A stretch of 64,000 nt of DNA from Leptodontidium sp. MPI-SDFR-AT-0119 (taxonomy: Eukaryota; Ascomycota; Leotiomycetes; Helotiales; Leptodontidiaceae), in assembly GCA_020726505.1 (NCBI GenBank), contig JAHLEZ010000001.1, forward strand, positions 930,001 to 994,000, written 5' to 3'. Each line of letters opens with the position of its first letter. Within the stretch, counting starts at the first letter, position 1. The notes beneath the pieces are model-generated. The model was not told the DNA's origin. It did not search any database and was given only the letters and a program-made list of their open reading frames with translations. Positions 1-12,005 of the stretch are shown here, piece by piece. The translations under genes were made by a program, and so were the position numbers.

Positions 1-1288
1 TTCACTCTTGACCTCAGCACTGTCAGCAGTCTCAACACTCTGAACCAGATCCTCTTCGACTTCCTGCTCGTTATTCTCAGCACAGGCGTCTGACTCAAAC
101 AAAGAATCGGCGATCTCGGGGTCGTAGAGAATTGGGGACGGTGCTGGAGTGATATCTTCAAGGAGACGGTTTGCTGTTGCGTTATCAAATTCGGGGAAAG
201 GTTCCTTGAGCTCAATAAGTTGATTTGGGAGCTCGGTGGACGGACGAGGTGAATATAGGATAGGTTCCTCAGTAACGGCGCCGTGCGAGGAGGAAGAGTC
301 ATTCACCGAATCCTTGAAGTCAAACGAATCATCGGAAGGAGAGCGCTGAGGGTTGCTGGAAGCTGAACAACCTGCTTTAAAGAATGCCGTGGGGTCGTAG
401 TTCTTTACGAGTCCTTTGGCAACCATGGATTCAAAGTTCAAAACCGTGTCTGGGGACTTAGTGGCCTCCTTCGTTGGGGACTCGCTTAGCCGATTGAAAT
501 CAGTGTTGATACCACCCTTTCCTGGTGAGAGAGAGACGAGTCGTTCCAAGTAAGCAGCGGCAGAGGGTCTTCGGGTCTCCTTTTGTACAGCATCAGGGAA
601 GTCTGGAAGTTCTCTTGGGGCCGAAACAAAGGAGACCTTCTTCTTATGAGATCTGTGTCCGCTATCTTGACCGAATGAACTCTCTGGATTGCTTGTAGCT
701 GGCGTTGACGAAGCAGGAGGTGGAGTCCTAAGATCATAATGTTAGTGATAATGTTCAAAAATTCTTAGGGAGCCCTCAAGTTTGAGAAGAGAATTGCACA
801 GGTGTGTCACTCTAAAAATCCAACTGCTGGTCACTCCATCTTTTGCCTCTTTGAAACTCGAATTGCTATCACATAAAAGAAAGGGGTGCATTCTAAAGGT
901 GCACTTACTTAAACGAGGAGAATGGTAGAATCTTAGGAGACGTATTTGGTGTAATAAACTTCTGAACTGGGGAGATTGGACGCTGCTGAGGAGTCTCTGG
1001 GACGTGAGGTGAATTGGCGGTAGGCTTGAACGACTCGCTGATCCCAGATCGAGCCGGCATGGACGGAACCGCTGAAGTCTCTCTAGACGATTGACCCTTT
1101 CCCTGAGTACTACTCTTCTTCTTGTTCTGACGATTGATCAAGCCAGATATAGCATTTTTTCCAACCTCCCTGTCTGGCCATCTCTTCTTCACTGCCTTGC
1201 CAATCTCTGCGGGCTTGACTCCAGCAGCGGTCTGTTCCATGACGAAAGCGATCTGCTCGGGAGACCAATTGGAAGACTTGGGAGGCAT
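1..1288 (-). CDS. Unknown protein with GcrA-like N-terminal helix-turn-helix, 3' end outside the window
   Basis: Two exons are visible: 1288-909 and 727 down to base 1, where the frame is still open, so the protein has at least 369 residues. The intron 728-908 has donor GTAAGT, a CTAAC branch site and acceptor TTAG, and its phase closes. Residues 5-55 (NWSPEQIAFVMEQ... to KNAISGLINRQNKKK) follow the W-x-E-Q / G-x-x-x-x-EI / NAI-x-G-x-I-x-R pattern of GcrA- or Myb-like DNA-binding helices; this is a resemblance, not an assignment. The rest is low complexity, rich in Ser, Pro, Thr and acidic residues, as in many fungal nuclear regulators. The function is unknown; a DNA-binding nuclear role is an inference from the N-terminus only. 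Confidence 0.7.
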
Positions 1289-2695
1289 CTTGGTGGTTAT
1301 TTGTGGGAGGGGATGTTCGGGGAGGTGCGTGGTTGTTGAAGGTGCAAGTTGTGATGCTGCTCGAATTGTGAGATCGTGGGGTTGTGGGAGTATGTCTGAG
1401 GAGATTTTGAAGTTGAACTCGAATTGAGAAAGGGGTAACAGAGAATGATTTATAACCTAGCAAATGGCCATAAATCGAAGTTTGATGAGATAGACTGGGT
1501 GCAATGGTCTAGAGAGCAATTGAGGGCAATGAGTGAGGTATGTCGGGGTTGTGTTGTTGTGGTGTTGTGGTTGTAGTTGTAGTTGTTGATTTCGAGGACT
1601 GGAAATTGGAAATAAATTGAGACGGGGGAAGTTCCTCTCGTCTCGCTGCAGGACATGATCAGGCATCTGTTCGCTTTCGAAAACAGACTAGTGTGGATAG
1701 TCTTGAGATATCAGGTATCCAGAATCACGAAAAGTGAATACCGAGACGAGGCTATTCGGATCATGAACTTTTGTTTACTTTCATTCGCGGCGACACTCTA
1801 GCATTACTTTGCAATAACCACGACCGTCTGCTGGATAATGGGTAGCGACATCAATTGTCATATTTTTTCCAAGACTTGTATACTATACCTGAGAAATAAC
1901 AGCCCTGGATCCTCGTCTCTAAAGTGGCAAAAGCCATCAAACAAAGAGAAATCCATCAGCTTCGATAATCCGGAATCACAGATAAAATAGCAGCAGGACT
2001 TCCTATCAGCACATACACATGCAGACCACTCAGATATTTCGTCACCGGCAGAATTTTTAACATAATTCGTAAGAAATTCCTCCACAAGCTATGGTCTACA
2101 CTTTTGTCTATATCTGTGATTTTTGTTGCACTAAAGCACCTCTTTGAACCTCATCATATGTCTCAAAAGCCAGCAAGATACTGCCACAGAAGAACCTGAA
2201 GACTTGAAAGAGTTAGCAGAACACAATAGAATTTTCTGACCTTTATTTTTGTCATGAGCAATGGAGGACTTCCATCTCGTCCGGGGCGGTTTGGTATTGC
2301 CAAGCCCTTTGTTGTTGCCAAAGCAAACAAGCGAGTCGTGAGAAAAGGGGTGTGGCCAGCCGACCCACATGCTCCTGCCAAGTAAACAAATACACACCCT
2401 TCCTACGTATCTCAGATTACTCTTTCCACTGTAAGTAATATTGATGGAGTTCCTGGATGTATGATGTCTCACTCACTCATCGCCCCTTCCTCCTTTACAT
2501 CACCAAGTAGACACTTCCCAATTTATTTCCTTCACATCTCGCTATTCACATCCAAGCTTCTCTCCCAATCATCCAAACTTCCATCCATCATCAAGAAGTA
2601 TCACCAAATCAAATCATCTCAGCAGCATTGCTACGCATCACCAAAGCAATAGAGATACATATCGTCAAGTCGTATGCCCCAACCCCATCTCCACG
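1289..2695. other. Intergenic, no supported gene
   Basis: Only short overlapping open frames without ATG support or homology-like patterns are seen. It contains the promoter of the minus-strand gene to the left, and a pyrimidine-rich probable 5' leader (about 2460-2695) of the plus-strand gene to the right. Confidence 0.6.
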
Positions 2696-3766
2696 ATGTT
2701 ACCACAAGAACCCATAGATTCCTACGCTTGGGAGGATCCATGCTTCGCGGACTGGATCAATTCATCCCCCGACCGATCTCCATATCCCCAGACTGATGAA
2801 TTCCCCTCCTCCCGTCGCATCAGAATCACTGACTTATTGTCACCCCCAGCACCAAACCATCCTGCCGGACCATCGACAATCGACATTGACATGGCTGTCG
2901 ACGAACCTACTGGAAATCTGATAAGATCTCCAAGAACCGCTGATCTCGTTGCCCTGTGCCGTAGAAACAGCATGATAGGCGATGATGGAGAAGGAGGTGG
3001 GCAAAGCAGCATGTTGTCAACGACATGGAATCAGAGAGAAACAAAGGGGAAAGGAAAGATAAGAGAGGTTGGAATGTCGGAGGATGATGACAACTTAACA
3101 ACCTATCCAGTTGAGGAGAGGGAAAAGTTTTGGAAGGAGTATGAGATGCAAGCGAAGTGTCTTGAAGTCGGGAAGTACATTAGCGATCAGAATATCGCTA
3201 CAGACCTCACCGATAAGTACAGAATGGTGAGGGACGCCTTTGACGAGGGTTATCTGCTATCTCCATTGCACAGCTACATGGGATACATGGGACCGAGAAG
3301 CTCTCCTACCTGGGGCCGCAGAAAACACGGATCGTCCAGTTCGGATTTCAATTATGACCATATGGAAATCGAGGATTTGATGAAAGGCATGGAAGTCTAT
3401 TCAGACACCGATTATGACCAGACAGAAGAGATGGCGGACCTTTCTAGAATCTTGTTTAGTCGCAGCTGCTCGCCTGATATTGGCGGTTCCAAACCGCACG
3501 GTCTAACAGTCGATGGAAAGAGAAAAGCTAGCCCTGGCCTGGAGATGCCAAACTTCAAGAAGCGATACACTGCCAATCCACTCAGGTACCAGCAACCCAG
3601 ATGTTCTTCCAATCCACTTCTTCCTGGCACGAGATCAGCTAGTGCCTGTGTGGAGGAGCGAGAGTTCAAGAGACAACACATTGAGAAGCCCTTGAGCTGC
3701 GAGAGAGTCGTGTCATTGGCACACCCACTTCACGATAACCAGCAAACATTGTATAAATGCAACTAA
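2696..3766 (+). CDS. Unknown 356-aa protein
   Basis: A single uninterrupted frame runs from ATG 2696 to TAA 3766, preceded by a pyrimidine-rich leader typical of fungal promoters. The protein is hydrophilic, starts MLPQEPIDSYAWEDPCFADW, and alternates acidic stretches (for example around residues 125-135) with basic ones (RKASPGLEMPNFKKR near residue 285, a possible nuclear localisation signal). No signal peptide, membrane segment or catalytic motif is visible and I do not recognise a family. Codon use and length make it a likely real gene. It could be a regulatory or lineage-specific nuclear protein, but nothing in the sequence proves this. Confidence 0.65.
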   Translation: MLPQEPIDSYAWEDPCFADWINSSPDRSPYPQTDEFPSSRRIRITDLLSPPAPNHPAGPSTIDIDMAVDEPTGNLIRSPRTADLVALCRRNSMIGDDGEGGGQSSMLSTTWNQRETKGKGKIREVGMSEDDDNLTTYPVEEREKFWKEYEMQAKCLEVGKYISDQNIATDLTDKYRMVRDAFDEGYLLSPLHSYMGYMGPRSSPTWGRRKHGSSSSDFNYDHMEIEDLMKGMEVYSDTDYDQTEEMADLSRILFSRSCSPDIGGSKPHGLTVDGKRKASPGLEMPNFKKRYTANPLRYQQPRCSSNPLLPGTRSASACVEEREFKRQHIEKPLSCERVVSLAHPLHDNQQTLYKCN

Positions 3767-4511
3767 GAAGAAGCTTGATGTTCGGATATGGCTGTAATTG
3801 GACACGGGTTGGATGTCTCCGAGGTTCTCACTGTCGTTCGTCTCACTCTCTTTGCACGGAGTTATTCTGGACCGAACGACAAATGCTTCGGCACTTATTT
3901 ATTGTTTAGCTACTAGGAACATGGCTAGGAGAGGGGTCTTGTAGCGCTTACTTCCCCCATGTTTTGTTTGGCGTTGGTTTGTTTGGTAGGCGTTTGGGTA
4001 GTTTCTTAGATCAGATGACATGACACGGAAATGCGACAAGTCTTTTGCGAGGGAGTTTCACCAGCAGCCAAAGCACAATCGCCACAGCCAGGAATTCAAG
4101 AATGAAAATTTAATCAAGTCATTGAGTTATGTACAACAAATGCTTCCGCGTGCGATGCCTATCATTTACAATCCTGTCTAGGTGGTGTGAACAAAATGAA
4201 ATAAGATGAAAAAGTAGTCAAACCTGAAGGCCTAGGTTCAGTTGGAAGAACCTAGAATCATGGCCTCCTTCTACCTCGCTTTCATTTCCCTCATTCCATC
4301 GCTTCATATACACCACTGCAGCGCCGGAGCCTCTCCAGGTCCTCCACTCATTTAGCAACCTAAATCATCAAGATGCGGGGTACCATACAAGAGGAAAAAA
4401 ACGAAATATTCTATTACTATCTGCCGTAAAATGCCCGTCGTGCAATCAATGCTTCAATGAGATGAATGGCGGTCGATCTGATGTCTGATGATGCGTGGAC
4501 AATGAATGCGT
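3767..4511. other. Intergenic between convergent genes
   Basis: This is the shared 3' region of the 356-aa gene and the aspartic protease. It is moderately AT-rich and shows no coding signal, RNA gene or repeat. Confidence 0.6.
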
Positions 4512-6009
4512 CTATTGGTGGGGAGCCATGCCGAGGGAGTTGTTGCCTCCGTTGAAGGCGACGAACTGGGACTTGAACATGATATCTCCGTAGATCTGGA
4601 GGTTGCTGGCGATAGCTTGGACACCTCCGAAACAAGCTGTAGAGGGTATGTGTTAGCATGAAGAAAATACTGAGGGGTGTTTAGGATGGATGAGGGGAGG
4701 AGAGAGGGGGGGGGGGGGGGAACGTACTGGTACCAGCTGCATCGACGGGGGCGAAGTTGATATCACTTCCGCGAACGGTAGCCATGTAGGAACCTCCAAC
4801 ATCGACGGCGAGATCTGGGAGCATGGAGTTGCAGGGGAAAGTGACACCGCCGACGGTAGCGTTGTTGACGGCGCCGTTGACTTGGCTGTAGTAGGCGTTG
4901 ACGATAGCGGCGTTGGCTAGCATGAGGGTGGTTCCTGTGTCGGCGATGGCTTGACCGCCTTGGATGGTCATAGGGGCGCCGGTGCCGACTTGGAACTTGT
5001 TGGAGGAGAATTGCCAGAAACCTTGGGTGGTGTTGACGTTGGCCCAGGTGAGGGAGCCGTTGAACTTGGTCGAGTCGATGTTGCCGAACTCGTAGGAGCC
5101 GACGGCGTTCTTGCGGAGATCGGCTGTGAAGACAGGCATGGCGAGGCTGGGCATGGCGTTGTCGAAGAAGGTCTTCTGTTGAGTGGGCTTGACGGTGTTG
5201 AGTTTCGAGTAAGCGAGACCGACGAGTCCGTTGGAGTTGGCGTCTGCCACGAAGGATTGCGAGACTGCGGTTGCCATCTCGACGGCTTGGTTGTCGACTG
5301 ATGCTCCTCCGATATTGACGGTGTCGGTTACGACGGTTCCCTTGGCTCCAGATCCATCACCGTAGGAGATTGACCAGGAAGCTCCAGTCATGACCTTGGA
5401 GGTGGTGGACTTGGTAGCATCGTATGGGGTATGACCTGCTTGTGAAGCCCGGTTGAGTCCTGTGCTGAAAACCCATAGATCGGAAGATCCGGTGTCGAAG
5501 TCCATGTTGATGGTTTGCCCACCGATGTTCACCGGGGAGAGATACTCGACATCTCCCTGCTCTGGGGTGGCCGTGACGATACCGGTGCCCTTTCCAGCAG
5601 TTCCGTTCGCCTTCGAGGAAGAAGCACCTCCAGTTGACAAAGAACCTGTAGCCGATCTGGTTCCCGAAGCCTTTGCCTTTGCCTTCTGACCACCAGCTGG
5701 AACACCGACCTGGACACTGGCGGAGTTCGATAAAACATCAGCGACGGTTGCTGCTGGTGCTGCGTTGGCTGCGTTGGCCGCGTTCATGGCATCGACGAGA
5801 CCTTGAGGAAGAGGAATACTATATTTCCTATGCGCCTTGATGAGCGCTCTTGTTCCTGCACCCACGGACCGGCCCTTGAAGTTCGGGTTCGCTACTCGTT
5901 CGACCTTGAAGCTGCGTTTTTGTATTGGCGCATTTCTCGTTGGGACAGCGAGGGCGAAGCTAACCAGGGCGAGAAGGAGGAGCGCCTGAAGTTGTACTAT
6001 GGAAGGCAT
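4512..6009 (-). CDS. Secreted aspartic protease (pepsin family A1, endothiapepsin-like)
   Basis: Two exons, 6009-4728 and 4636-4512, encode 468 aa; the 91-bp intron (donor GTACGT, acceptor ACAG) closes in phase. ATG 6009 was chosen because it opens a clear signal peptide (MPSIVQLQALLLLALVSFALA), followed by a pro-region with a QKR32 dibasic site and a Ser/Ala/Gly-rich linker. The mature enzyme has both catalytic aspartates: DTGSS near residue 169 and DTGTT near 356, plus the flap region SYGDGSGA and two late cysteines (FPC and TCFGG) as in endothiapepsin/penicillopepsin. It should be an extracellular acid protease activated by removal of the pro-segment. The intron carries a 15-C tract (coding strand) directly after the donor. 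Confidence 0.93.
4706..4720. repeat. 15-bp poly-G tract in the protease intron
   Basis: An uninterrupted run of 15 G (C on the coding strand) begins about 6 bp downstream of the intron donor. It is prone to slippage and could affect splice-site recognition. Confidence 0.9.
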
Positions 6010-9000
6010 TGTGAGTGTATTTTTTGAATCCACACCAGGTGGTAGTTTTGAATGTAAGAAGTGGTGAAAATATCGAAATATCTGCTTCAAGGAGTGATCG
6101 CGGAGTGTCGAATAGGGTAATCGAAAGAATGATGCTCAGCACATGTATAAAAAAAAAGAAATGGAAGCCTGTTCTGGGGAAAAACAGCAAAGAAAACAAA
6201 AGATGGATGGACGGATGGAGGAGCAAAACAAGATACAGGAAGCGGAATAAAGAGAAGATAGCTTAAAAGAAACCGAACGAAGATGAACAAGAGAAGCGGA
6301 TGTTTTCGCATGAAGTCTTGGAAGGCTTCTATAGGATCGCCTCGAGCTGGGTAAAACATGGGAGGTGCAGAGCCCAGACACAGGGTGTGGCATGACAGTG
6401 GAGAACCAGGCTCAATGCAGACAAGCCCGATACGGGAATTCCAGTCTGTGGAGCAATGCAGAAGGGTTTTGGAGGCCCATGGCCTCGTCAGTGCACACCA
6501 TTTACGCAACACGAGTGCATGTTTGGTTGGATAGAGGAGGTTTGGGAGGACATGAGTGGTTGAGGAAGTCCGCAGGACGGAGTATTCGTAGGCGAGAGCT
6601 GCAAGGAACGAGACTGGATTGGACTTGCTGTGCATTGCTGGGTCCTGGACTGGGGAATAGGGGCGAAGGCTTGGTGGAGAGCCGCGTCTCCAGGGGGCGT
6701 CCAGGTCCCTACGGAGCAAAGACGCGAAGTGGCTTCACTGGTGTGCCAAGAGGGTGGATGCGGCTGACGTTGACCGATTTAGAGACGTTTTCAGAGACCC
6801 ATGTTCGCTCAGAATGGTATGTTGACTTCCCTAGAAGACGACAGAGACGAGAGCCTCAAGGGGAGTATTATTTTCGAGACTTTGTTGCACCCCTTTGCTT
6901 TAGTGATTGTGTAGAATCTAGTCCAGGACCAAACATGAACGGGGAACCCAATCAGTGTCCTGATATGTTACCCCGAATGGTTAGTGCCCAGCAGCCAAGG
7001 CAAAAGTAGAGTGATCAAGATTTCGATTTTCACAGCGGTGTTTGGTCCAGATTGTCTGAGGGGCAGAATGAGTGGGCGAGAAGTGCCGTGGCGTCCCTCG
7101 TGATGATCTGCTGGATCTGACATTCTGAAACCTACACCTTATGTGCTTCGGCTCTGAACTAGCTCGCTACTAACAAGCTCACACTAGATAGAACTCGTGA
7201 CTTTGCCTACCAATTGAGCTCAGCAGAGACAGGGAGCTTTCAAGCCCTGCCCTCCAGTGATTCCATCGTGAAGCGCAAATCTGAACCGCACCCAAAACCA
7301 CTGTCATCCGATATCTACCGGCAGAATCAACAACCGGTTTTTGATGCTCAAGCGGCCCTCCAAGAGATAATCTCTTCCAATTAAATCTCCAATTTGTCTG
7401 AGTGAGACCCCAAGCATTCCAAGACCTCCAAGTGAAGCTTGACTTCTTCGCAACCGATCTCGCAGACCTCCCAAGCCCCAAAGGTCGACGATCACAAACG
7501 AAACAAATGCAAAAGTGCGAGCGCGGCTACCAAGATTTCTTGTCTTTCGTTCAACTTTTGACGACAGCCAAGCAAGTGAACTGTTTGTTTCCCTGGAGGG
7601 AAACTCGGAAATTTAACCCTGCCAACCCGGTGTTTCGGTCGTCCCTTTGGAGAGCCCTGAAACTCGTCGTGCTCCACCTTTGCGAGCGCCACAGCCGCGA
7701 TCACTTTACTTTATGTAAGATCCCGAGACCAATGACTGACAGCGCCGCTACTGCAAGTCTAGACTTATGTCTAGAAAGAAGCTGACGACTGACTGTGAAG
7801 ACGCCGAAATCAGATCTTTAGAAGGCATTCGTGAACATTGGGCTGTGGTTTTCGCTTCTGCCTCCAAACCTAGACATCTCTAAGTCGCTTGTAAGTAGCC
7901 GTCTCACAGTCCGGGTCTGCCCCTATCAAATTTAACAATGCCCATTATTCGGGGATCAATCACAGGGACACACCCACTAGCCCACGAACAGGTGAAGTGA
8001 AGCCGAGTCGCAGTCTTGGCATCTCTAACAGAACCTGTCTCTCCTTGCACCCTGTTGCGTATCCCTGCGATCCTGAAGCTTGGCTTGCGTGTTCACGAAT
8101 CGCAAGCTTCAAGAGTGCGTGAAACGGTCTGAAACGAGGTCGGTGACATCCAATGGGAAGCGCCAGGAGAAGATGTGGTGCAGGGTTAGTGACGGTGCGA
8201 TGCGTCGGGTTGATGGAACATGTTGATCTGGTTCCGCTGGCTAGATCTAGAAGGAAAGAAGTCTGGTTGGTGGGATTTGTTGACTTCAGCTCAGCTTTCG
8301 AGGCTTGTCAAACATTTGTTTCTCCCCTCTTGTTAGGACACACCACGATGCGACCTGAACGTCGGAAAGCTAAGCCTCCCGCGGCTGCATGATGAGTCTT
8401 ATTTCGAGTAAGCTTTTGAGGAGAGCGAGTGTGACATCTGGGTGACATCCCCCAAAAGAGGCAGTCGGCTGGAGCAAGAACCTCCCTCACTCATTTCTTC
8501 TCGAGGTCATCTCAAGATTCCGAACTCTACAGTACTTGATTTTTCCGCCACTCTACTGCCGAAATGAGATCTCAGGATCTTCACGCGGGAAGATCGTACC
8601 ACCACTAGACATCAGACGAATTACGCACCCGTTGCCTCCTGTTGTGAAGATCAAACCGATGTGAGGAGGATCATTCATGCCTCCATTCTCCCGGCGGTAC
8701 TAATCACGTGGATGTCTTTTACACCATCATCCCGTATGCATGACTTGCAAATATTCCGGAAAGACAACTGAAATCCATCTCATCTCTTATATTCATACAC
8801 AAATTTGACAAGAAGATGGGTGCTCCCGAGTCCGGCGTGTAGTTCGTTTTGTGAATTGTGCTCCCGGTTTGGAATATAAATATCTCTCGCATCTTGATAC
8901 CTACCCTGTCGATGCGAGGAGTTGAAACTTCCCCGGAGTGTGGCTTTCCGATGAAAACAAGCCATGCTCTGTGCGAGTAACGTCCGACATTTGCTGATAT

Positions 9001-9524
9001 TTCCATGAATTGTCAAAGCTGCTCCGTTGAATTGCATCAATCCAACGATTGTTGTCTTGATTCTTCTGACGCTTCTGCAGTACGAAGGTCAAAAAAAGCG
9101 GTAGTGGTACAAAATAGCGAGAGAGAAAGCCGGGGTGTTAGAGATACAGAGGGCAGCAATCTGAGGGCAGGGAAAGGAAACGATAAGAGAGCAAGTAAGA
9201 GCAGGTATATGGTGTTATATGTGCATCTAAAATGCCAAAGAATGTACAACCAAATGTTCAGAAATATAGGCATTAATACCAGGCAAAACCTATCCTTAAA
9301 TCCCCAGAAAAGCAGATGCAAGCCGTCCCAAAGAACTCCACGTGATCCAATGCAACCCGGACCCAAAGAAGGAAATCGTTGATCATGAATTCCGAACCAG
9401 AAGAAGGGTATCACCCTGACGCCCAAAAAGCTCTGCGTCACTAGAGATGCAAGTAATAACTCCATATATGCCACGAATTCGTCTCTGTGTATGCAAGTGA
9501 GAAAGGAATCAGCCACTGAGCAAC
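6010..9524. other. 3.5-kb stretch without a supported gene
   Basis: This lies between the protease promoter and the 3' end of the Whi5-like gene. Several open frames up to about 214 codons exist but begin with non-ATG codons, overlap on both strands and lack domain-like patterns. No repeat, RNA gene or transposon was recognised. It may hold long untranslated regions, a non-coding transcript or an extended promoter. Confidence 0.5.
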
Positions 9525-11126
9525 CTAAACTCTTCCAGCCGCAATTCTCCTCGGGCTCGAGTACTTGATGGTTATCTCCTCGTCGTCGCTACTGGAGTCG
9601 TCCCGCATCTCGTCCAAGAAGCGGTTCATCTCCTCGCTCTTTGCTTTGCTTTGGCTCAGTCCCTTGCTTCTCATCTTGCTCCTGTACTCGGCACCTCCTT
9701 CGCTGCTCCCTGCGCTTACACTTGCCGCTGTAGTCTCGAATTCGACTCTTCTCGGGTGAAGGGCTCTAGCTTGAGAGCTGAATTCCGTTCGCAGAGGGCT
9801 CTGCTGTGGAGACCCTTGCGTTCTAGGAGGAGGGAAAGTGTGACCCATATTTCCCGAGTTTCCAGGACTGCTCATGAACAGTAAGGTCTCAATAGCATCC
9901 TGCTCTTGAATGGTCTTTTGAACAGGTGTTTGGATGACGGTATTGTCCCTAAAATCCGTTCGGAGTGGTGTTCGGGGAGCCGAGGTATTATAAGGTGAAT
10001 TGGATCCGTGATTAGGAATGGTAGGTGGTTTACTGAACTTCGGAGTTCCAGATCGGCGAGAGGATGCAGTAGGACGAATATCAGCGGGAGGACCTAGGGA
10101 TTTCGAAGCCGAAGGCGAAATTACAGGTGCGTTGGTAGACTGTCGTTGGGCGGGATAATTGGGAGTCGAATGGTCTCGCCAGAATGACTCGTACGTTCGA
10201 GATGGCTGGTCTCCTCGAGGATACAAGTCGAAGTCGGACGTTGGAGCATGGACGGCTTGGCTAGCATTACTAGAATGGCTTTGGAGAGTCGCAATGGCAG
10301 TGCGGGGAGACGTTATCAGATTGCGGCGACCGTGTAGGGTAGAGGTAGATGATGTTGGTGACCCAGCCTGAGATGCTAGTGATTCAACCTCGTCGATCGA
10401 GTTCGATTGCCATCCATTGTTTACTTTAACCATCGCATAGGAGAGGCGCGTCCGAAGCTCGGACGAAAGCTGTAAATAGTCAGTCGCATTTCTTTTCGGA
10501 TTCTGGCGTTGTCCTACCTCTCCAATCCTGCTGCTCGCAACAGAAGATACATTACTTACTATGCTTGTGTTCCTGGAATGTCCACGCGCTTTTGGGCTAT
10601 TGGGTGAGGCAGACAATGGCTTTACCTGGCCATCTGCTGTCCTTTTCTGGCCGGCCGTGGGAGCTATGGTAAGGACTGGTCGCGTCGATAATGTGCTCAT
10701 CAACGGCTCTGCTGCCGCGGCCAGCTGTGAGAGTTGCGATAGTTGAGAGAGCGGCCCATCGGCATTCGTGCTCTGTGAGGAGAAGCCATCGGAGGTCGAA
10801 GTTGGCGGTGTGGAAACCGTATCAGGACCGTCAGTCGTCGATTGCGAATTGTTACTCGATGTCGTCGTCTTCAAGGCCAATGATGTATCGCTGGCGTCGT
10901 CGTGTCTCTGCCCGGATAGAGGCATATTGGCGCCGTTTGCTGATGAGGGTTCACCTGGTTTGCGGGCGTTTGCAGCTCTATCCATTGTAATCTCTTTGTT
11001 CTTTGTCGAAGGTTGCATTTCGCCAGCTGCCCGTTGGACATTACCCGCATCGCGATGACTCGTGCTCCTGCTCGCCGAATGTGCCACCTCGTCGAGAGCG
11101 GCGAGAGCCAGTTGGTGAGGCTCCAT
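9525..11126 (-). CDS. Whi5/Nrm1-like G1/S transcriptional repressor
   Basis: A single exon of 533 codons starts at ATG 11126 (MEPHQLALAALDEVAHSAS), the first ATG of the frame. The protein is Ser/Thr/Pro-rich and largely disordered. Residues ~223-240 read LRTRLSYAMVKVNNGW, which fits the short Whi5-family GTB motif (L-x-x-RL-x-x-A-x-x-K-V-x-x-GW) that tethers repressors to SBF/MBF in yeasts. Many SP/TP sites (SPNSPK, TSPR, TPLR, SPRR) are potential CDK targets, as expected of Whi5. The family role is holding G1/S genes off until CDK phosphorylation. The C-terminus has an acidic serine cluster. An additional upstream exon cannot be excluded. Confidence 0.75.
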   Translation of the reverse strand: MEPHQLALAALDEVAHSASRSTSHRDAGNVQRAAGEMQPSTKNKEITMDRAANARKPGEPSSANGANMPLSGQRHDDASDTSLALKTTTSSNNSQSTTDGPDTVSTPPTSTSDGFSSQSTNADGPLSQLSQLSQLAAAAEPLMSTLSTRPVLTIAPTAGQKRTADGQVKPLSASPNSPKARGHSRNTSIVSNVSSVASSRIGEVGQRQNPKRNATDYLQLSSELRTRLSYAMVKVNNGWQSNSIDEVESLASQAGSPTSSTSTLHGRRNLITSPRTAIATLQSHSSNASQAVHAPTSDFDLYPRGDQPSRTYESFWRDHSTPNYPAQRQSTNAPVISPSASKSLGPPADIRPTASSRRSGTPKFSKPPTIPNHGSNSPYNTSAPRTPLRTDFRDNTVIQTPVQKTIQEQDAIETLLFMSSPGNSGNMGHTFPPPRTQGSPQQSPLRTEFSSQARALHPRRVEFETTAASVSAGSSEGGAEYRSKMRSKGLSQSKAKSEEMNRFLDEMRDDSSSDDEEITIKYSSPRRIAAGRV

Positions 11127-12005
11127 CAAACAATTGCGCCTGGAAGCTGCTATGCCCTGGAATATAGGGAGATCTTCTTCGTCCTGGCGACGTGGATATC
11201 TGGAATATCTGCTATGCGCGCGAGCCGGGTGGCTGGTGATGCCCAGCGCGACGATGAGCCACGCGTACACTCAGGCAGACGTGTCAACGGCCTTTGACTG
11301 TGTCTCTTTGAATCGCAACAGTTGGGAGAGTGTAGCGGCGACGAGAATGAGGCTCTCGATGGTCAGAATTGGGGTGATATGTCTGCTTGTTGTGTGGTCT
11401 CTCCATGAACTGGAAGTTCACCCCACCTGGATACCTCATTTGGTGCATTAGCGCAGTCGCCTAAGGCCGAAACCGCGCAGTCACGAGGTTTCGTTTGCTT
11501 TGTTTTTCTTCGGAGGATATTTTCTTACTCCTTGTGTCGATCTCCCGGACTTGAGGTTCGGACCGCTGTGTCTTTCGACTATTTAGGCAGTTTGAAGTTC
11601 TATCGGAATTTAGAGGGATTAGTCCTGAACTGAGCCAGATGTCCCTTCGAGAGTGGTTCGATCAGAGTGTCTATTTTGGCCCAGGAACCAACTTCACCCA
11701 TCGAAGTATAACTCCTCTGATATAGGATGCCCCTAGATCTGCCTTCTGTTAAAGCAAGAAGAATTCGAGTTTGCTGGGACTCGATATTTAGTTTGTTCCT
11801 TGAGATTATTTCTCGAGTTTACATTTTAACTCGCTAATATCCTCAGACGAGGTTTTCCAGACAGACAACATTTATGACTGATTACAAACCCCTCCCAAAA
11901 ACCGGGATAGTAAGCTTATTATCAATTCTGTCAATTACTCTGTACAGTAAGCAGTATCGTTCAATGTACCGCCGCTCATTCATCTGCAGCTTTCAAACCA
12001 CGCCA
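11127..12005. other. Intergenic, promoter side of the Whi5-like gene
   Basis: No gene is supported. It contains the upstream region of the Whi5-like gene and the 3' flank of the membrane-protein gene at 12006-12643. Confidence 0.55.

Noticed and set aside
6365..7009. A 214-codon plus-strand open frame in the gene-free block
   Set aside because: It begins with GTG, overlaps equally long frames on the other strand and has no domain, signal or splice support.
9037..9516. A hydrophobic 159-codon minus-strand frame just downstream of the Whi5-like gene
   Set aside because: It starts with GTG and lies in the expected 3' untranslated region; hydrophobicity comes from T-rich sequence.
11440..11510. 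A tRNA-like string (GCATTAGCGCAGTCGCC)
   Set aside because: The anticodon and T-arms cannot be folded and no GGTTCGA box is present at the right place.
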